Numbered from the stretch's first letter, positions 1 through 9,331 are shown. The stretch: DNA of 60,537 bases from Thioploca sp. (GCA_012032555.1 JAAUSR010000026.1:1-60537); one strand, 5' to 3'. Numbers and translations are program-made. The notes: generated by a model not told the origin, from the sequence alone.

Positions 1-311
1 CGCTTTGTCAAACAAGCTATCTTAGAATTAAAAATTAACAATGCTCAAGCAGTCTGTACTCGCATAGAAGCATTTACCCCCCAAGGGGTTTTAACACGGT
101 TATCACTCGGGCTTATGCTAATTTGCATCACTTTTACGCGACAGCTAAACATTTAAGTATCCAAGGGGGGATTTTATTAGCCATGAAAGGCGTTTATCCT
201 GTGACTGAAATAGCGCAAATGGCTCAACTACCCATACCGTTGAAATGTCTACCAATATCAGTTCCACAATTACCGGCGCAGCGGCATCTGGTGTTAATTG
301 GTCCACTTTAA
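1..311 (+). pseudogene. rsmG: 16S rRNA (guanine-527-N7)-methyltransferase RsmG, 3' part, frameshifted
   Basis: The C-terminal half of RsmG (GidB), the SAM-dependent enzyme that methylates G527 of 16S rRNA. The 5' end lies outside the window. Frame 1 reads RFVKQAILEL and RIEAFTPQ. The match then continues two bases on, in frame 3, as VITRAYANLHHF, LLAMKGVYP and the family-typical ending LPAQRHLVLI. The switch falls at about 82-90, in a run of C, A, G and T homopolymers, and one added base there would restore the frame. No start codon is needed at the frame-3 TTG at 123, because the coding signal clearly runs through it. The gene is either broken or carries a sequencing deletion. I favour the latter because the same kind of error recurs in the window. 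Confidence 0.8.
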
Positions 312-415
312 AATCAGTTGAATCTCATGATTTAAAAAAATATACTAATTAAAATCCTATATTAAAATTTGAATCTATTGAAGAATTTCCTAACTGAACC
401 CTAATCTAAGATAAA

Positions 416-1555
416 ATGACTTTATTAACTCCAGCACAATGGGCTTATTTGTTGTTCTTATTTATCGTGATGGTACCAGCTAACTCATCAACTACTTTTG
501 TGATAGGTAAATATGCGCAAAATCAAACGGGTCACTATGCTAATAATCTTAGATTAAATAAGATATTAAGAATTCCGGGTGCAGATGAATTAGAAGTGAC
601 TATTCGGGGTAAAATTGAAAAGTGTTGTCAATCTAGGACGATTACCAAAAAATGTTGTGACTATTTAACTATTTATGATAGTAATGAGCAAGAAGTTGCT
701 AAATTGAGTGGCCTAATTAATAAACATCTTTATGTAACTGGCTCGGCTATCCGAGTGACTTTTCGTTCCGATGGACGAACTACCGATGAGGGAGTAAAAG
801 TAACCATTGCTACGCGGTTACCAGCCAGCATCTTTAATGAGATTAAAAGCCAACTTTTGGCGGTGATCGAACAATTTTTAACTTTTGGTACCACCGAAGC
901 TTATATTAAAATTCGTTACAATTTACAATCGATTAAAACGTTACACACGACTTTGATACAACGAGAAGAAATAGAAGGTATTGTCAATGAAATTGCCGAA
1001 GAATTATTAGCGATTGGCAGAAGTTACCAAGAAATTGCAGCGATGGCTCCGGATATTATGGCCAAGCATCAAGAACAATTTAATGTGCTTAAAGACCTCA
1101 AAAGTAAAACGCTTTACAATATAGAAAAAATCGAACAACAACAACAGAAATATCAGGGGTTACTTGAAAAAACTCAACAAGAAGTGAATTCAAATCAGTT
1201 AAATAACTCGCTTGAAGAACAAAAAAATCAATTTACTGTGGGTAGCTACGATAATATTTTACAAACGCTTTATGCCCAACAAGCGATTTGGAATAAATTT
1301 TATGAAGCACAGGAGATGTTGGCACAAAAGCTAAAAAACTATTCACATAAAATTAGTATTTTACTGTATATTTTAAATATTAATGCTCAACTTTATGAAC
1401 AAGCCGCGAATGTAGCCTTACTTCATAACACTACGATCGTTTCTTTAAATAATCTAAGTCACCTAACGGAATTACAAAAAATTATGACTGAAATTGAAGG
1501 CAGTGAAAATGAAATTACTCAGTGGCTAAGCAAAATTGAACAAACCCAACTTTAA
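416..1555 (+). CDS. secreted protein with CUB-like domain and coiled-coil C-terminus
   Basis: A 379-aa protein with a hydrophobic N-terminal segment (LLFLFIVMVPANSS, about residues 12-25) that looks like a signal peptide, so it is probably exported. Residues about 28-135 form a beta-rich domain with paired cysteines (KCC, KKCCDYLTIYDS) and the pattern CDYLTIYD, then VTFRSDGRTTDEGVKVT. This resembles the core of CUB domains (C-x-Y-D-x-L-x-I-x-D-G, then FxSD). Residues about 140-379 are alpha-helical, rich in E, Q and K, and likely coiled coil. It converges on hisD and has no co-directional neighbour. The function is unknown. CUB-like is an assignment by pattern only; the helical half has no family I recognise. 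Only a weak ribosome-binding site (ctaag) precedes the ATG. Confidence 0.6.
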   Translation: MTLLTPAQWAYLLFLFIVMVPANSSTTFVIGKYAQNQTGHYANNLRLNKILRIPGADELEVTIRGKIEKCCQSRTITKKCCDYLTIYDSNEQEVAKLSGLINKHLYVTGSAIRVTFRSDGRTTDEGVKVTIATRLPASIFNEIKSQLLAVIEQFLTFGTTEAYIKIRYNLQSIKTLHTTLIQREEIEGIVNEIAEELLAIGRSYQEIAAMAPDIMAKHQEQFNVLKDLKSKTLYNIEKIEQQQQKYQGLLEKTQQEVNSNQLNNSLEEQKNQFTVGSYDNILQTLYAQQAIWNKFYEAQEMLAQKLKNYSHKISILLYILNINAQLYEQAANVALLHNTTIVSLNNLSHLTELQKIMTEIEGSENEITQWLSKIEQTQL

Positions 1556-1676
1556 AACTAGTTCTACTCTTAGTCTATTGCAGTAGCATTCAGTGTGATC
1601 ACCTTTGTAGCAACCACTTTCACGGAAAAATCTTATTCGCTAATGTCACTCTCACGGCCAGACCAAAATTCTGCGG

Positions 1677-2981
1677 CTAATTGGAATACCTTTTACTAAT
1701 CGCATTAGCGTGAGAAGGAAAACCTTCATATTCAGCAAATTGGCGAGCAACCTCTTTAAGTTTATCGTAACCCGTTTGTGTAACATAGCCAATGGAAGAG
1801 CGCTTTAAGAAGTCATAAACGGTAACACAGGAAAACGTTTTCGCAAAACCACCGGTCGGTAAAATAGCATTAACACCTAGAGAAAAATTACCAAGAGTAA
1901 TTGGCGTGTGTGGGCCAAGTAATATTTCGCCGGCATTTACAATTTTATTCAGCACTGCAAATGGCTCTTTTACTAAGACTTCTAAGTGTTCCGGAGCAAA
2001 ATCATTCACGAATTGCAAAGAAGCGGCTAAACTAGAGGTAAGTACAATACCGCCATAGTTAGAAAGCACCGTTTGACAAAAACGTTGTCTTTCTTCGGGT
2101 AACTCACTAATTAAACTTGGTAAATATTCTTTTACTTGGTTAGCGATTTCGCGGGAGTGCGTGACAAGTAAGGCGGTAGAATCAGGACCATGCTCAGCCT
2201 CAATTAATAAATCTAATGCAGCTATTCGCGGGTTCACCGTTTCATCACATAAAATAATGGATTCACTGGGACCGGCGGGAGTTCCGACATCAATCGTACC
2301 ATATAACATCCGTTTCGCTGCTGACACGTAACTGTTACCGGGTCCAAGTACTTTGTGCATTTTAGGAATCGTTTCGGTACCGATAGCCATAGCAGCGATA
2401 GCTTGAGCCCCACCGACTTTGTAGACGGCTTTCACGCCACAAATTTCTGCCGTAAATAAAGAAGCATCATCAACTTTACCCGCTGCGGTTGGTGGCGTAC
2501 AGACAATGACATTAGGAACTTGAGCAATCACTGCGGGGATACATAGCATCAGCATAACTGAAGGAAATGAGCCTTTACCTCGCGGGACGTAAATACCCAC
2601 TGAAGCAATCGGGGTGATTTTCTCCCCCGCCATAATGCCTTCATCGATTTGAGTAAACCACAGATCCTCTGGCATTTGAGCTTGATGAAATTTCTTAATG
2701 TTAGCGGCGGAGATTTGAATGACTTCTTTAATTTTAGGATCAAGATTCTGCCGAGCTTGCTCAAATTCTGCCTCGGTTACTTTTAATTGCGTCATGGTCA
2801 TTTTAGCTTTATCAAATTCTTCATTGTATTTAATAAGCGCCGCATCGCCTTGGTCACGAACGGCTTGAATAATTGGTTGAACTGTTGGTTGTAATGCAGC
2901 GATATCTAATTCAGACCGTTTAAATAATTGAGCGGTTTCAGTGAGTGATAATTGTTCTAATTCATAAAAATTGATTTTCAT
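1677..2981 (-). CDS. hisD: histidinol dehydrogenase
   Basis: HisD, 434 aa, the usual full length. It catalyses the last two steps of histidine synthesis (histidinol to histidinal to histidine, NAD-dependent, Zn enzyme). Diagnostic stretches are GIYVPRGKGSFPS, VCTPP, KVGGAQAIAAMA, GPGNSYVSAAK, GPSES, the zinc-site segment AEHGPDS, the catalytic Glu-His pair in FAPEHLEVL, and the C-terminal GPHTPITLGNFS and LPTGGFAKTFS. A good ribosome-binding site (aagga) precedes the ATG. It lies 76 bp downstream of, and co-directional with, the HAD/IGPD-like fusion gene, so the two are probably co-transcribed. All expected motifs are intact. Confidence 0.95.
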   Translation of the reverse strand: MKINFYELEQLSLTETAQLFKRSELDIAALQPTVQPIIQAVRDQGDAALIKYNEEFDKAKMTMTQLKVTEAEFEQARQNLDPKIKEVIQISAANIKKFHQAQMPEDLWFTQIDEGIMAGEKITPIASVGIYVPRGKGSFPSVMLMLCIPAVIAQVPNVIVCTPPTAAGKVDDASLFTAEICGVKAVYKVGGAQAIAAMAIGTETIPKMHKVLGPGNSYVSAAKRMLYGTIDVGTPAGPSESIILCDETVNPRIAALDLLIEAEHGPDSTALLVTHSREIANQVKEYLPSLISELPEERQRFCQTVLSNYGGIVLTSSLAASLQFVNDFAPEHLEVLVKEPFAVLNKIVNAGEILLGPHTPITLGNFSLGVNAILPTGGFAKTFSCVTVYDFLKRSSIGYVTQTGYDKLKEVARQFAEYEGFPSHANAISKRYSN

Positions 2982-3057
2982 TGTGATTCCTTATGATGTG
3001 CGGTATTTAACTCGTCATAACAATATTATTCAGTGGGTGTTATCAGGCAGGATTTAG

Positions 3058-4995
3058 CTAAGAAAGAGTTGCTTTTACACCTGGCGGAACACCTTGACGA
3101 TAGGGGTTAAAAGCAAACACCTCTTGAAGTGCTTTGCCCAAATTCTGAAATAACAAGGGCCAACCATGTTGTGGATCAATGAGTTCGGCAAGATGAATCA
3201 TGATGCTACCAGCTAATCCACCGGCTAATCCATCTAAAAAATCATCCAGATCTTCAGAACGAAGTTGCTGATAAATTGTTTGCCCTAGAATAAATTCTTT
3301 TTTAACCCGTTCCAGTGAAACGGTAAATGGCACAAACTGCCAAAATTTGCGGCCCTCGACACTAACACCAACCCGAAGTGGTTGTTGTTCTAAATCTTGT
3401 AACGTGCGAATACTACTCCCGGCACCATTGATACCCCACTGTTGCATTCGTAAAATTAAAATTTCGAGTAAAGCTCTACCCAACACCAACGCTGTGTCTT
3501 CCAGTACCACATGGCTGGAACTCAACACGGTGGCATTAAATTTTACTTGTAAAGTAAAACCAGCTTCCTGAGCCAGTAATTCTAATAATTGTGATAATTC
3601 CGCTACGGCAATGCTGGGTGCGACCTTGAAGAGAAAAACATTCGGATTTTGTTGAGCAAAGTCAACGGTAACTTCCACATGACTTTCTGCGGTACCTCGA
3701 AATACTTTACTATAGTGTAACGATTTTGCTAACACCCGAATTTCACCAGGTTCCGTATTTTCTTCAATGAGATAATCAAAAGGTAAGGCTACTGGCTGTG
3801 GCGGTGCAAACAGTTTATTAAGCGCAATACCCAGCGCGCGGAATACGCCTTCCCAAGTATGATGCGGATCTTCAATACTACAAACCGTGATAGTCAAAGC
3901 CGCTCCCAATCCTTGCGCTAAACCTTGCGCTAACTCAACTAAAGGTTGTCCGGATGAGAGTTGTTCACAACGGAGTGATAAAAACCAAGCGCGCTCAATA
4001 TTGTCCACCGTGTGGAATTGCAAATTGGCCTTATCCGTGATTTTAATCACCACTTCGGCGCTACCATCATCAATCATCCCCAGCGCCACTGCTTCTGTCG
4101 TTTGTAGCGGCAAAGTACGGATTTTTTGTCCTAGCGTGATACCTAAAAGCAACCAATCATTGTGGTACCACTGAAGATTAATTTCGACACCCAAGCGCCA
4201 AGCGATATGTTCAATCATATGACTGACAAATTCATTGGGAGTTATTATCTGCTTTTGCCGTACATGACCAAATTGTAGCGATAATTGCGCTGGCTCAAAG
4301 GTAGTGTAAACTTGGTGAGTCCATGACGATTGTTCCAAAGTAGGAAAGTCAGCACTCCCCGTCGCTACGCCAACGGTAAAACACTGTGCACGATAACCGG
4401 CTTCTGCACCAACTAAAGAATCCTCAATCACCACACATTGGTATGGATTTACTTCGAGTAACCGCGCGGCGAATAAATAGGTGTCCGGTGCCGGTTTTTT
4501 CTGGAATTGCTGAATATCATTACCGATGATCTGAGTAAAATAATCATTGATCCCAGTACGACGGAGTATTTTCTCGACATCCGTAGTAGGATTGTTAGAA
4601 ACCACGGCCATTTTTAAAAATTGAGCGTGAGCCGCTTGGAGAATCTCTACAATCCCAGGATTTAAACTAAAATCCCATTCCAAGCGAGCTTGGTTAAAAG
4701 TCGCTAAAATCGCCTCAAAGGGTTTCATGACTTCGGGGATTGAGTAAGTCGTCTCAATAAAACTTAAAATCAGTTCCCAGAATTTAACGGGATCGTAGGC
4801 AAAAATAGAACGAATAAAAGCTTTTGATAAACTCACCTGCTCACCAAAGTAATGTTTAACCAGCTGATTACAAATAGTAAAATCTAGACTGAGCGAATCA
4901 ATTAAGACCCCATCCATATCCCAGAGAATAGCTTGGGTATCGTTGGGAACCCAGAGTCGCTGTGCCATTAAAATTGTTGGTGGTTGTGCCTGCAT
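3058..4995 (-). CDS. HAD-IA phosphatase fused to two degenerate imidazoleglycerol-phosphate dehydratase (HisB)-like domains
   Basis: A 645-aa fusion. Residues about 20-225 are a HAD subfamily IA phosphatase: motif I DMDGVLIDS (D26, D28), motif II VVSNN (S133), Lys in QKKPAPDTY (about 167), and motif IV VIEDSLVGAEAG (D192). Residues about 250-395 and 430-627 each resemble the IGPD fold of HisB. The first copy keeps the second metal motif (DPHHTWEG, H378, H379, E382) but lacks the usual HHTVED. The second copy keeps a near-version of the first motif (SSHVVLEDTALVLGRAL, H495, E499, D500) but has lost most of the second (DPQHGWPLLF). It sits just upstream of hisD, which suggests a role near histidine synthesis. 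Its HAD half is not the usual HisB-N type. HAD-IA/IGPD fusions have, as I recall, been noted in a few lineages. Activity is unproven. The start may also be the ATG at residue 10. Confidence 0.7.
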   Translation of the reverse strand: MQAQPPTILMAQRLWVPNDTQAILWDMDGVLIDSLSLDFTICNQLVKHYFGEQVSLSKAFIRSIFAYDPVKFWELILSFIETTYSIPEVMKPFEAILATFNQARLEWDFSLNPGIVEILQAAHAQFLKMAVVSNNPTTDVEKILRRTGINDYFTQIIGNDIQQFQKKPAPDTYLFAARLLEVNPYQCVVIEDSLVGAEAGYRAQCFTVGVATGSADFPTLEQSSWTHQVYTTFEPAQLSLQFGHVRQKQIITPNEFVSHMIEHIAWRLGVEINLQWYHNDWLLLGITLGQKIRTLPLQTTEAVALGMIDDGSAEVVIKITDKANLQFHTVDNIERAWFLSLRCEQLSSGQPLVELAQGLAQGLGAALTITVCSIEDPHHTWEGVFRALGIALNKLFAPPQPVALPFDYLIEENTEPGEIRVLAKSLHYSKVFRGTAESHVEVTVDFAQQNPNVFLFKVAPSIAVAELSQLLELLAQEAGFTLQVKFNATVLSSSHVVLEDTALVLGRALLEILILRMQQWGINGAGSSIRTLQDLEQQPLRVGVSVEGRKFWQFVPFTVSLERVKKEFILGQTIYQQLRSEDLDDFLDGLAGGLAGSIMIHLAELIDPQHGWPLLFQNLGKALQEVFAFNPYRQGVPPGVKATLS

Positions 4996-5127
4996 GTCAT
5001 GATGAACTGTTAAAATATAAAGATTGTATTATACCAAGAAATTGTTCTGAGTTTATAACCTACCTGACTTTGTTTGATGGCTAAGGGGTTATTGAATATG
5101 ACAAAGTAGAATTAACTACCCGTTAAA

Positions 5128-5775
5128 TTACAACCAACTCCCAATTAACAAAAAAGCCGCCCAGTAAGCTGGGTGACGAAAAGCGGGCATTTTAATTAAC
5201 TTCCGTTGTGCATTTTGGAGTGCCTGAGCACGCGAGAGTCCGGGTTTCTTCAGTTCTTGGTAAAACTCACTAATTAATACGGCGGTCGCTTCATCATTAA
5301 CAAACCATAAACTGGCTAAGGCACTTCTCGCACCGGCTTTAATGGCAATCCCGGCTAATCCAAGTGCTGATTGCTCGTCCCCAACGGCGGTTTGGCAAGC
5401 ACTTAAAGTTAATAATTCTACCGGCTCTCGGCGAGATTGGCTAAATGCTAAGAGGTTTTCGAGCCGATCCATTGTGAGTTTATCATCATAAGTTAATACA
5501 AAAGTTTTTTTCGGATTACGATCAAATTGACCATGAGAAGCAATGTGAACAATAGAATAAGGTGTTGTCTGTAAAGTATTTTTTACTTCAGAAAGTAAAT
5601 AAGTTTGATCGAGTAATACCGTACTGTCGGTAAATAGAGCATGTATATTTTCAATTTCTTGTGGAACATTCGGCAATGGTGCAAAATCTTGTACCGATTT
5701 AGATAACCCATTAAGCAAGACCTTGAGATTGTCTTTAGACAAAGGACGTGGTTCGGTTAAATCTAAACCTGGGGT
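5128..5775 (-). CDS. CHAT-domain protein, 3' part (catalytic end) of the frameshifted gene
   Basis: The C-terminal half of a CHAT (caspase-like, HetF-associated with TPRs) peptidase domain. The catalytic pair is visible: His in IVHIASHGQFD and Cys in LTLSACQTAVGD, followed by the family-typical AGARSALASLWFVND and a C-terminal HPAYWAAFLLIG. This frame opens with TPGLDLTEPRPLS, the natural continuation of the upstream half's IEDFAIA, so the halves at 5763-7403 and 5128-5775 are one gene. The junction is in a CCACCCC run at about 5771-5778, where one base is missing. A separate start (TTG at 5742) is not needed. Bacterial CHAT proteins act in signalling or programmed proteolysis; no partner protease substrate is evident here. 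Confidence 0.85.
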   Translation of the reverse strand, partial: TPGLDLTEPRPLSKDNLKVLLNGLSKSVQDFAPLPNVPQEIENIHALFTDSTVLLDQTYLLSEVKNTLQTTPYSIVHIASHGQFDRNPKKTFVLTYDDKLTMDRLENLLAFSQSRREPVELLTLSACQTAVGDEQSALGLAGIAIKAGARSALASLWFVNDEATAVLISEFYQELKKPGLSRAQALQNAQRKLIKMPAFRHPAYWAAFLLIGSWL

Positions 5776-7403
5776 GGTGCAATTGCAAAATCTTCAATTA
5801 AAAAGTGTTTATTTTCACTGTTATAAAGTGCTGCCATCGGTATCATCCGCAGCGGACCATCGGGTACAATGACCAAAGTATTAATGTGATAACGAAGTAA
5901 TTGTTCATAAATTGGGTGAATTAACCAACCATACAGTTGCTGCGCTTGTTGGATAAAACGGAAATGAGTTCGCGTTTGTAAATTTCTCTGAAATTCGACA
6001 ATCGTTTGTGTCAGAAAATCACTTTTGACTGGCATGACAAATTGATGAATGCCATCAGGTAAACTAATTAATAATTCAGTGCGATCCGTTAACAAAATCG
6101 GATAGATAACCGCTGTTTTTTTATCTAATTGATCGAGATTAGTTTTAGTTAATTCTGAGACACATTCATTTTGGAAGTAATTTTGTAATTCTGCTACTTT
6201 AAGTTGTTCAATCGTATTTCTGGCTTGATTGAGTAAATGAGTCTTCAATTGTGCTGAATCAGCAGTAGCTGCTTGTTGTAACAGCACATCCGCTAAACTG
6301 TAATACACCGGGCGAATTCGTTCATAAAAAGCCTCGGTAGTATCACGTTGTCCTATCATCAGGTGAGATCTAATGGGTTGGAGGTGATTCAGGGCTTGTT
6401 GGTAAATTTGACTCGCGGCGGGAAGTTGTTGTTGGGATTGCAAGAGGTGACCTTGTTGCGATTCCCAATAATAAAGTAGATCTGGAAACGCTTGGGATAC
6501 AAAGATAGCTTCGCGTGTCAGTTGCAGTGCCTCTTCATAACGTTGATTTTGTTCATAGATTTGTGCTAAATAACCTTTACTATAAGCTAATAAGCGCTTA
6601 TCTTGAAACTGGGTAGCCAGATGTTGCGCTTCTTCGAGTAGCGAATTAATCGGTAAGCGGAATGGCTCGGTTAATTTGTCTTTTGACTGTTCTTGAAGGG
6701 TTAATCCTAGTTTGGCTAAATTCAATAACTGAAAGCCTTTTTGGCGGGTATCTGGCTGTTGAGGTATTTGAGCTAAAGCCATTTCCAAGTAATTAAGACT
6801 GTCAGCAAAATTCTCTTGTTTCAGATAAACTTTAGCTTGATTGCTCAAAGCTTGAATCAAAATTGGCATAAGATTTTGCTGGCGAGCTAATTCAGTTGCC
6901 TTGGTAAAAGCCAGCAGTGCTTCGGAATAAGCTTGTTGAATACTGAGAATGTTACCTAAGTTATTCTGTAAATGCGCTAACAGTGAGGGATCTGGTAACT
7001 GTTGAGCTAACTGAATGCCCTCATTTAAATACGCCTCCGCTAGTTCAGGTTGTTGCATCGCGAGCAAAACATCGCCTAGATAACTTTGTATTAAAATTTG
7101 CTGAGAGATGGTATGGTGACTCTTAGCTAAAGATAAGGCTTGTCGTAAAATTTGAGAGGATAGCGGGTAATTACCGAGCTTCTGATAAGCCAGAGCCAGT
7201 TGAATCAGCGTATCAATATGGGATTGAGAATCCAGTTGTTTTGATTGTAAGACGGTTTCCCAAGCGTTAATGGCTTGTTCAAAATGACCCTGTTGAAAGG
7301 CGATATCCGCTTGTTGCAATAAGGTTGGGTTAGCTGTTGCTGTAACTCCTGACGATATTAAAATGAGGGAGATGATTAATAAGTGGTGAGACAGTTTCAT
7401 CAT
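5763..7403 (-). CDS. TPR-repeat CHAT-domain protein, 5' part of the frameshifted gene
   Basis: The N-terminal half of one TPR-CHAT protein (about 760 aa if joined to the frame at 5128-5775). A signal peptide is visible (LLIISLILISSGVTATANP), so it is exported. Residues about 30-370 hold tandem TPR-type helical repeats (ALAYQKLGNYPLSSQ, NLGNILSIQQAYSEALLAF, YLAQIYEQNQRYEEAL), a protein-interaction scaffold. Residues about 440-546 begin the CHAT domain (TLVIVPDGPLRMIPMAALY, FLIEDFAIA), which stops early at a frameshift. The start is the ATG beside a hydrophobic signal; glf is 43 bp upstream on the same strand. This architecture is common in cyanobacteria and giant sulfur bacteria, often near DUF928 genes, and one lies 3 kb away. 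Confidence 0.85.
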   Translation of the reverse strand: MMKLSHHLLIISLILISSGVTATANPTLLQQADIAFQQGHFEQAINAWETVLQSKQLDSQSHIDTLIQLALAYQKLGNYPLSSQILRQALSLAKSHHTISQQILIQSYLGDVLLAMQQPELAEAYLNEGIQLAQQLPDPSLLAHLQNNLGNILSIQQAYSEALLAFTKATELARQQNLMPILIQALSNQAKVYLKQENFADSLNYLEMALAQIPQQPDTRQKGFQLLNLAKLGLTLQEQSKDKLTEPFRLPINSLLEEAQHLATQFQDKRLLAYSKGYLAQIYEQNQRYEEALQLTREAIFVSQAFPDLLYYWESQQGHLLQSQQQLPAASQIYQQALNHLQPIRSHLMIGQRDTTEAFYERIRPVYYSLADVLLQQAATADSAQLKTHLLNQARNTIEQLKVAELQNYFQNECVSELTKTNLDQLDKKTAVIYPILLTDRTELLISLPDGIHQFVMPVKSDFLTQTIVEFQRNLQTRTHFRFIQQAQQLYGWLIHPIYEQLLRYHINTLVIVPDGPLRMIPMAALYNSENKHFLIEDFAIAPPQV

Positions 7404-7446
7404 GAGGACTCCATTGCTTTCGGTAAACTTTTAACCACAAGATAAA

Positions 7447-8574
7447 TTAAGTTTTGCTAATAATTCGTTCAAACAAACTTAAAGCCCTCGCTACCGCCTG
7501 ATCCATATTGTAATATTGATAGTCCGCCAACCGACCGGCAAATATGACTCGATCACTGAGTTTATCCGCTTCTTGTTGATATTTTTGATATAATTCTCGA
7601 TATTCGGTTTTGGGAATCGGATAGTAAGGAATATTTTTACCGGGCTGATACGGTTGAGGGTATTCTTCTATGTAAGTGCTACCATAAACGTATTGCCCAG
7701 TTAAATGTTTAAACTCCGTGGTGCGAGTATAATGATACTCGTTAGGATAATTGATCGTTCCTACTGGCTGAATTTGATTTTGGTGGGTGTAAATGGATTG
7801 AAATGCTAAACTACGGTAAGGTAATTCTCCATATTGGTATTCAAAAAATTCATCAATTGCACCGGTGAAAATCATTTTTTGATACTCAATTGCTGTTTTA
7901 ATTTCTTGGTAGGAAGTGTTGAGTAAAATTTTAATATTGGGATGAGTCAATAGCCGCTGAAATAAAACTGTATAACCTCGTTTTGGTAATCCTTGAAATT
8001 GATCTTGAAAATAACGATCATCACGGCTGATATAAATCGGTACCCGTGCGGTGACGGCTGGTGATAATTCTTCTGGGGTGAAATTCCATTGCTTCAGCGT
8101 GTAATTATAAAATACCTTTTTGTAAATATAATCCGCTAAAAAAGTTAAATCATCCCCCCGCGCTTCCTGACGAATTTTTAAAATGGGCACTTTAACATTA
8201 AAGCCATATTGCTCAAGCAACTGTTGCGCTAACTTATCGGCATAGTGGTGTGGAAATAGGGCATAAAGTGAATTAAGATTAAAAGGCAAAGGTATTTGGT
8301 TACCATCAACGACAGCTAAAACATGATGATAATAGCTATACCATTGAGTAAATTGACTTAAATAATCCCAGATCCGTTGAGCATTGGTATGAAAAATATG
8401 CGGACCATATTGATGAACTAATACACTGTGCTCATTATAATAATCATAAGCATTACCACCAATGTGATTGCGTTGTTCTACCACCAACACTTGTTGACCT
8501 AATTGAGAGGCAATCCGCTCTGCTAAGACACTCCCGGTAAAACCGGCACCCACAATTAGCCAATCTACTTTCAT
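7447..8574 (-). CDS. glf: UDP-galactopyranose mutase
   Basis: A flavoenzyme that converts UDP-galactopyranose to UDP-galactofuranose, the precursor of galactofuranose in surface polysaccharides. The N-terminus has the FAD-binding VGAGFTGSVLAERIA and VVEQRNHIGGNAYDYY, then QYGPHIFHTN, the family's substrate loop region VPIYISRDDRYFQDQFQGLP, YTRTTEFKH, and the C-terminal GRLADYQYYNMDQAV. At 375 aa the length is normal. I chose the ATG at 8574. A TTG six bases upstream abuts the stop of the preceding small gene, so translation may be coupled. No other glycan genes are adjacent, so its polysaccharide cluster must be elsewhere. Confidence 0.93.
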   Translation of the reverse strand: MKVDWLIVGAGFTGSVLAERIASQLGQQVLVVEQRNHIGGNAYDYYNEHSVLVHQYGPHIFHTNAQRIWDYLSQFTQWYSYYHHVLAVVDGNQIPLPFNLNSLYALFPHHYADKLAQQLLEQYGFNVKVPILKIRQEARGDDLTFLADYIYKKVFYNYTLKQWNFTPEELSPAVTARVPIYISRDDRYFQDQFQGLPKRGYTVLFQRLLTHPNIKILLNTSYQEIKTAIEYQKMIFTGAIDEFFEYQYGELPYRSLAFQSIYTHQNQIQPVGTINYPNEYHYTRTTEFKHLTGQYVYGSTYIEEYPQPYQPGKNIPYYPIPKTEYRELYQKYQQEADKLSDRVIFAGRLADYQYYNMDQAVARALSLFERIISKT

Positions 8575-8580
8575 ATTCAA

Positions 8581-8805
8581 TTACTTGTCTTTATTTTGTC
8601 GTTGTACTAATAATTTCTCGATTAACTTTTCGAGGCTTTGATTTTTAAACCATTGGTGTCTTTGAATGGAATAATCTCCTTCACCCAGGTTAAACTGTTG
8701 TAGAAAGCGGATCATTTTCACGGTACCTAATTCATGGCTTAGCGCTCTTAACCCAGTTTGACGAATCTCATTTAAACTCATCGGTTTCATTTCTTCCATT
8801 GTCAT
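8581..8805 (-). CDS. small protein paired with a PIN toxin, candidate antitoxin
   Basis: A 74-aa protein starting MTMEEMKPMSLNEIRQ. The start at 8805 is set by a near-perfect Shine-Dalgarno (ggaggtg) five bases upstream and by a 4-base ATGA overlap with the stop of the PIN-domain gene, which indicates translational coupling. The body has LGTVKMIRFLQQF and a charged tail (KLLVQRQNKDK). It is rich in basic and polar residues and lacks a recognisable DNA-binding motif. In toxin-antitoxin pairs the antitoxin usually precedes the toxin; here the order is reversed, which occurs in some families. The antitoxin role is inferred from position, size and coupling only. Confidence 0.6.
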   Translation of the reverse strand: MTMEEMKPMSLNEIRQTGLRALSHELGTVKMIRFLQQFNLGEGDYSIQRHQWFKNQSLEKLIEKLLVQRQNKDK

Positions 8806-9239
8806 ATCACCTCCAATAACCATAAAGGATTAACGATTGATAGGTTAAGTTTATCCGAAACTTGCGTCGTTTGTTCAAGCAATTTTTTGTCACAGGTTAA
8901 AAATATATCGACATTGCCACTTTCCGCACAAGCAATATGAAGTGCATCAAAGGCATTGAATCCCATTCGCTTGAGTTGTTGTGCTCGTTTAGCTTCTTTC
9001 TGCTGTAATCGCACCACATAATGAGCACGTGAAGCTAACAGCAACAGATGTTCTTTCATTTCCACTACCGGAAGATGTTCTAGTTCCAGTTGCAAAATTT
9101 CACTGCTAATCCATTCCCATTGCGGCAAATTAAAATTTTTTAAAATAAAAATAATGGTTTCTGATTCTAACCGAATTCGTAATTGCGTTTGATCGTCAAA
9201 CGGTCTATTTAAACAACTGATATCTAAATAGATTCTCAC
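8802..9239 (-). CDS. PIN-domain protein, VapC-like toxin candidate
   Basis: A 145-aa protein with the PIN-domain pattern: an early acidic residue in MRIYLDISCLNRPFDD (D6), a central acidic patch (E-rich helix LQLELEHLPV), and FDALHIACAES (D about 100) followed by FLTCDKKLL (D about 118). These match the acidic cluster that binds Mg2+ in PIN ribonucleases. VapC-type toxins cut RNA, often tRNA or rRNA. The gene overlaps the following small gene by four bases, so the two form a toxin-antitoxin-like unit. A strong palindrome lies about 95 bp upstream. It could be a lone PIN nuclease; the family call is firmer than the toxin role. Confidence 0.8.
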   Translation of the reverse strand: MRIYLDISCLNRPFDDQTQLRIRLESETIIFILKNFNLPQWEWISSEILQLELEHLPVVEMKEHLLLLASRAHYVVRLQQKEAKRAQQLKRMGFNAFDALHIACAESGNVDIFLTCDKKLLEQTTQVSDKLNLSIVNPLWLLEVI

Positions 9240-9331
9240 AGCAATATCCTAAAATTGTTTTTTGATCTGATAAGTTAGCTCACTGAATCACACTTTAAGC
9301 CTATTGAATTAGGGCTGATATTTTGCAAGTT

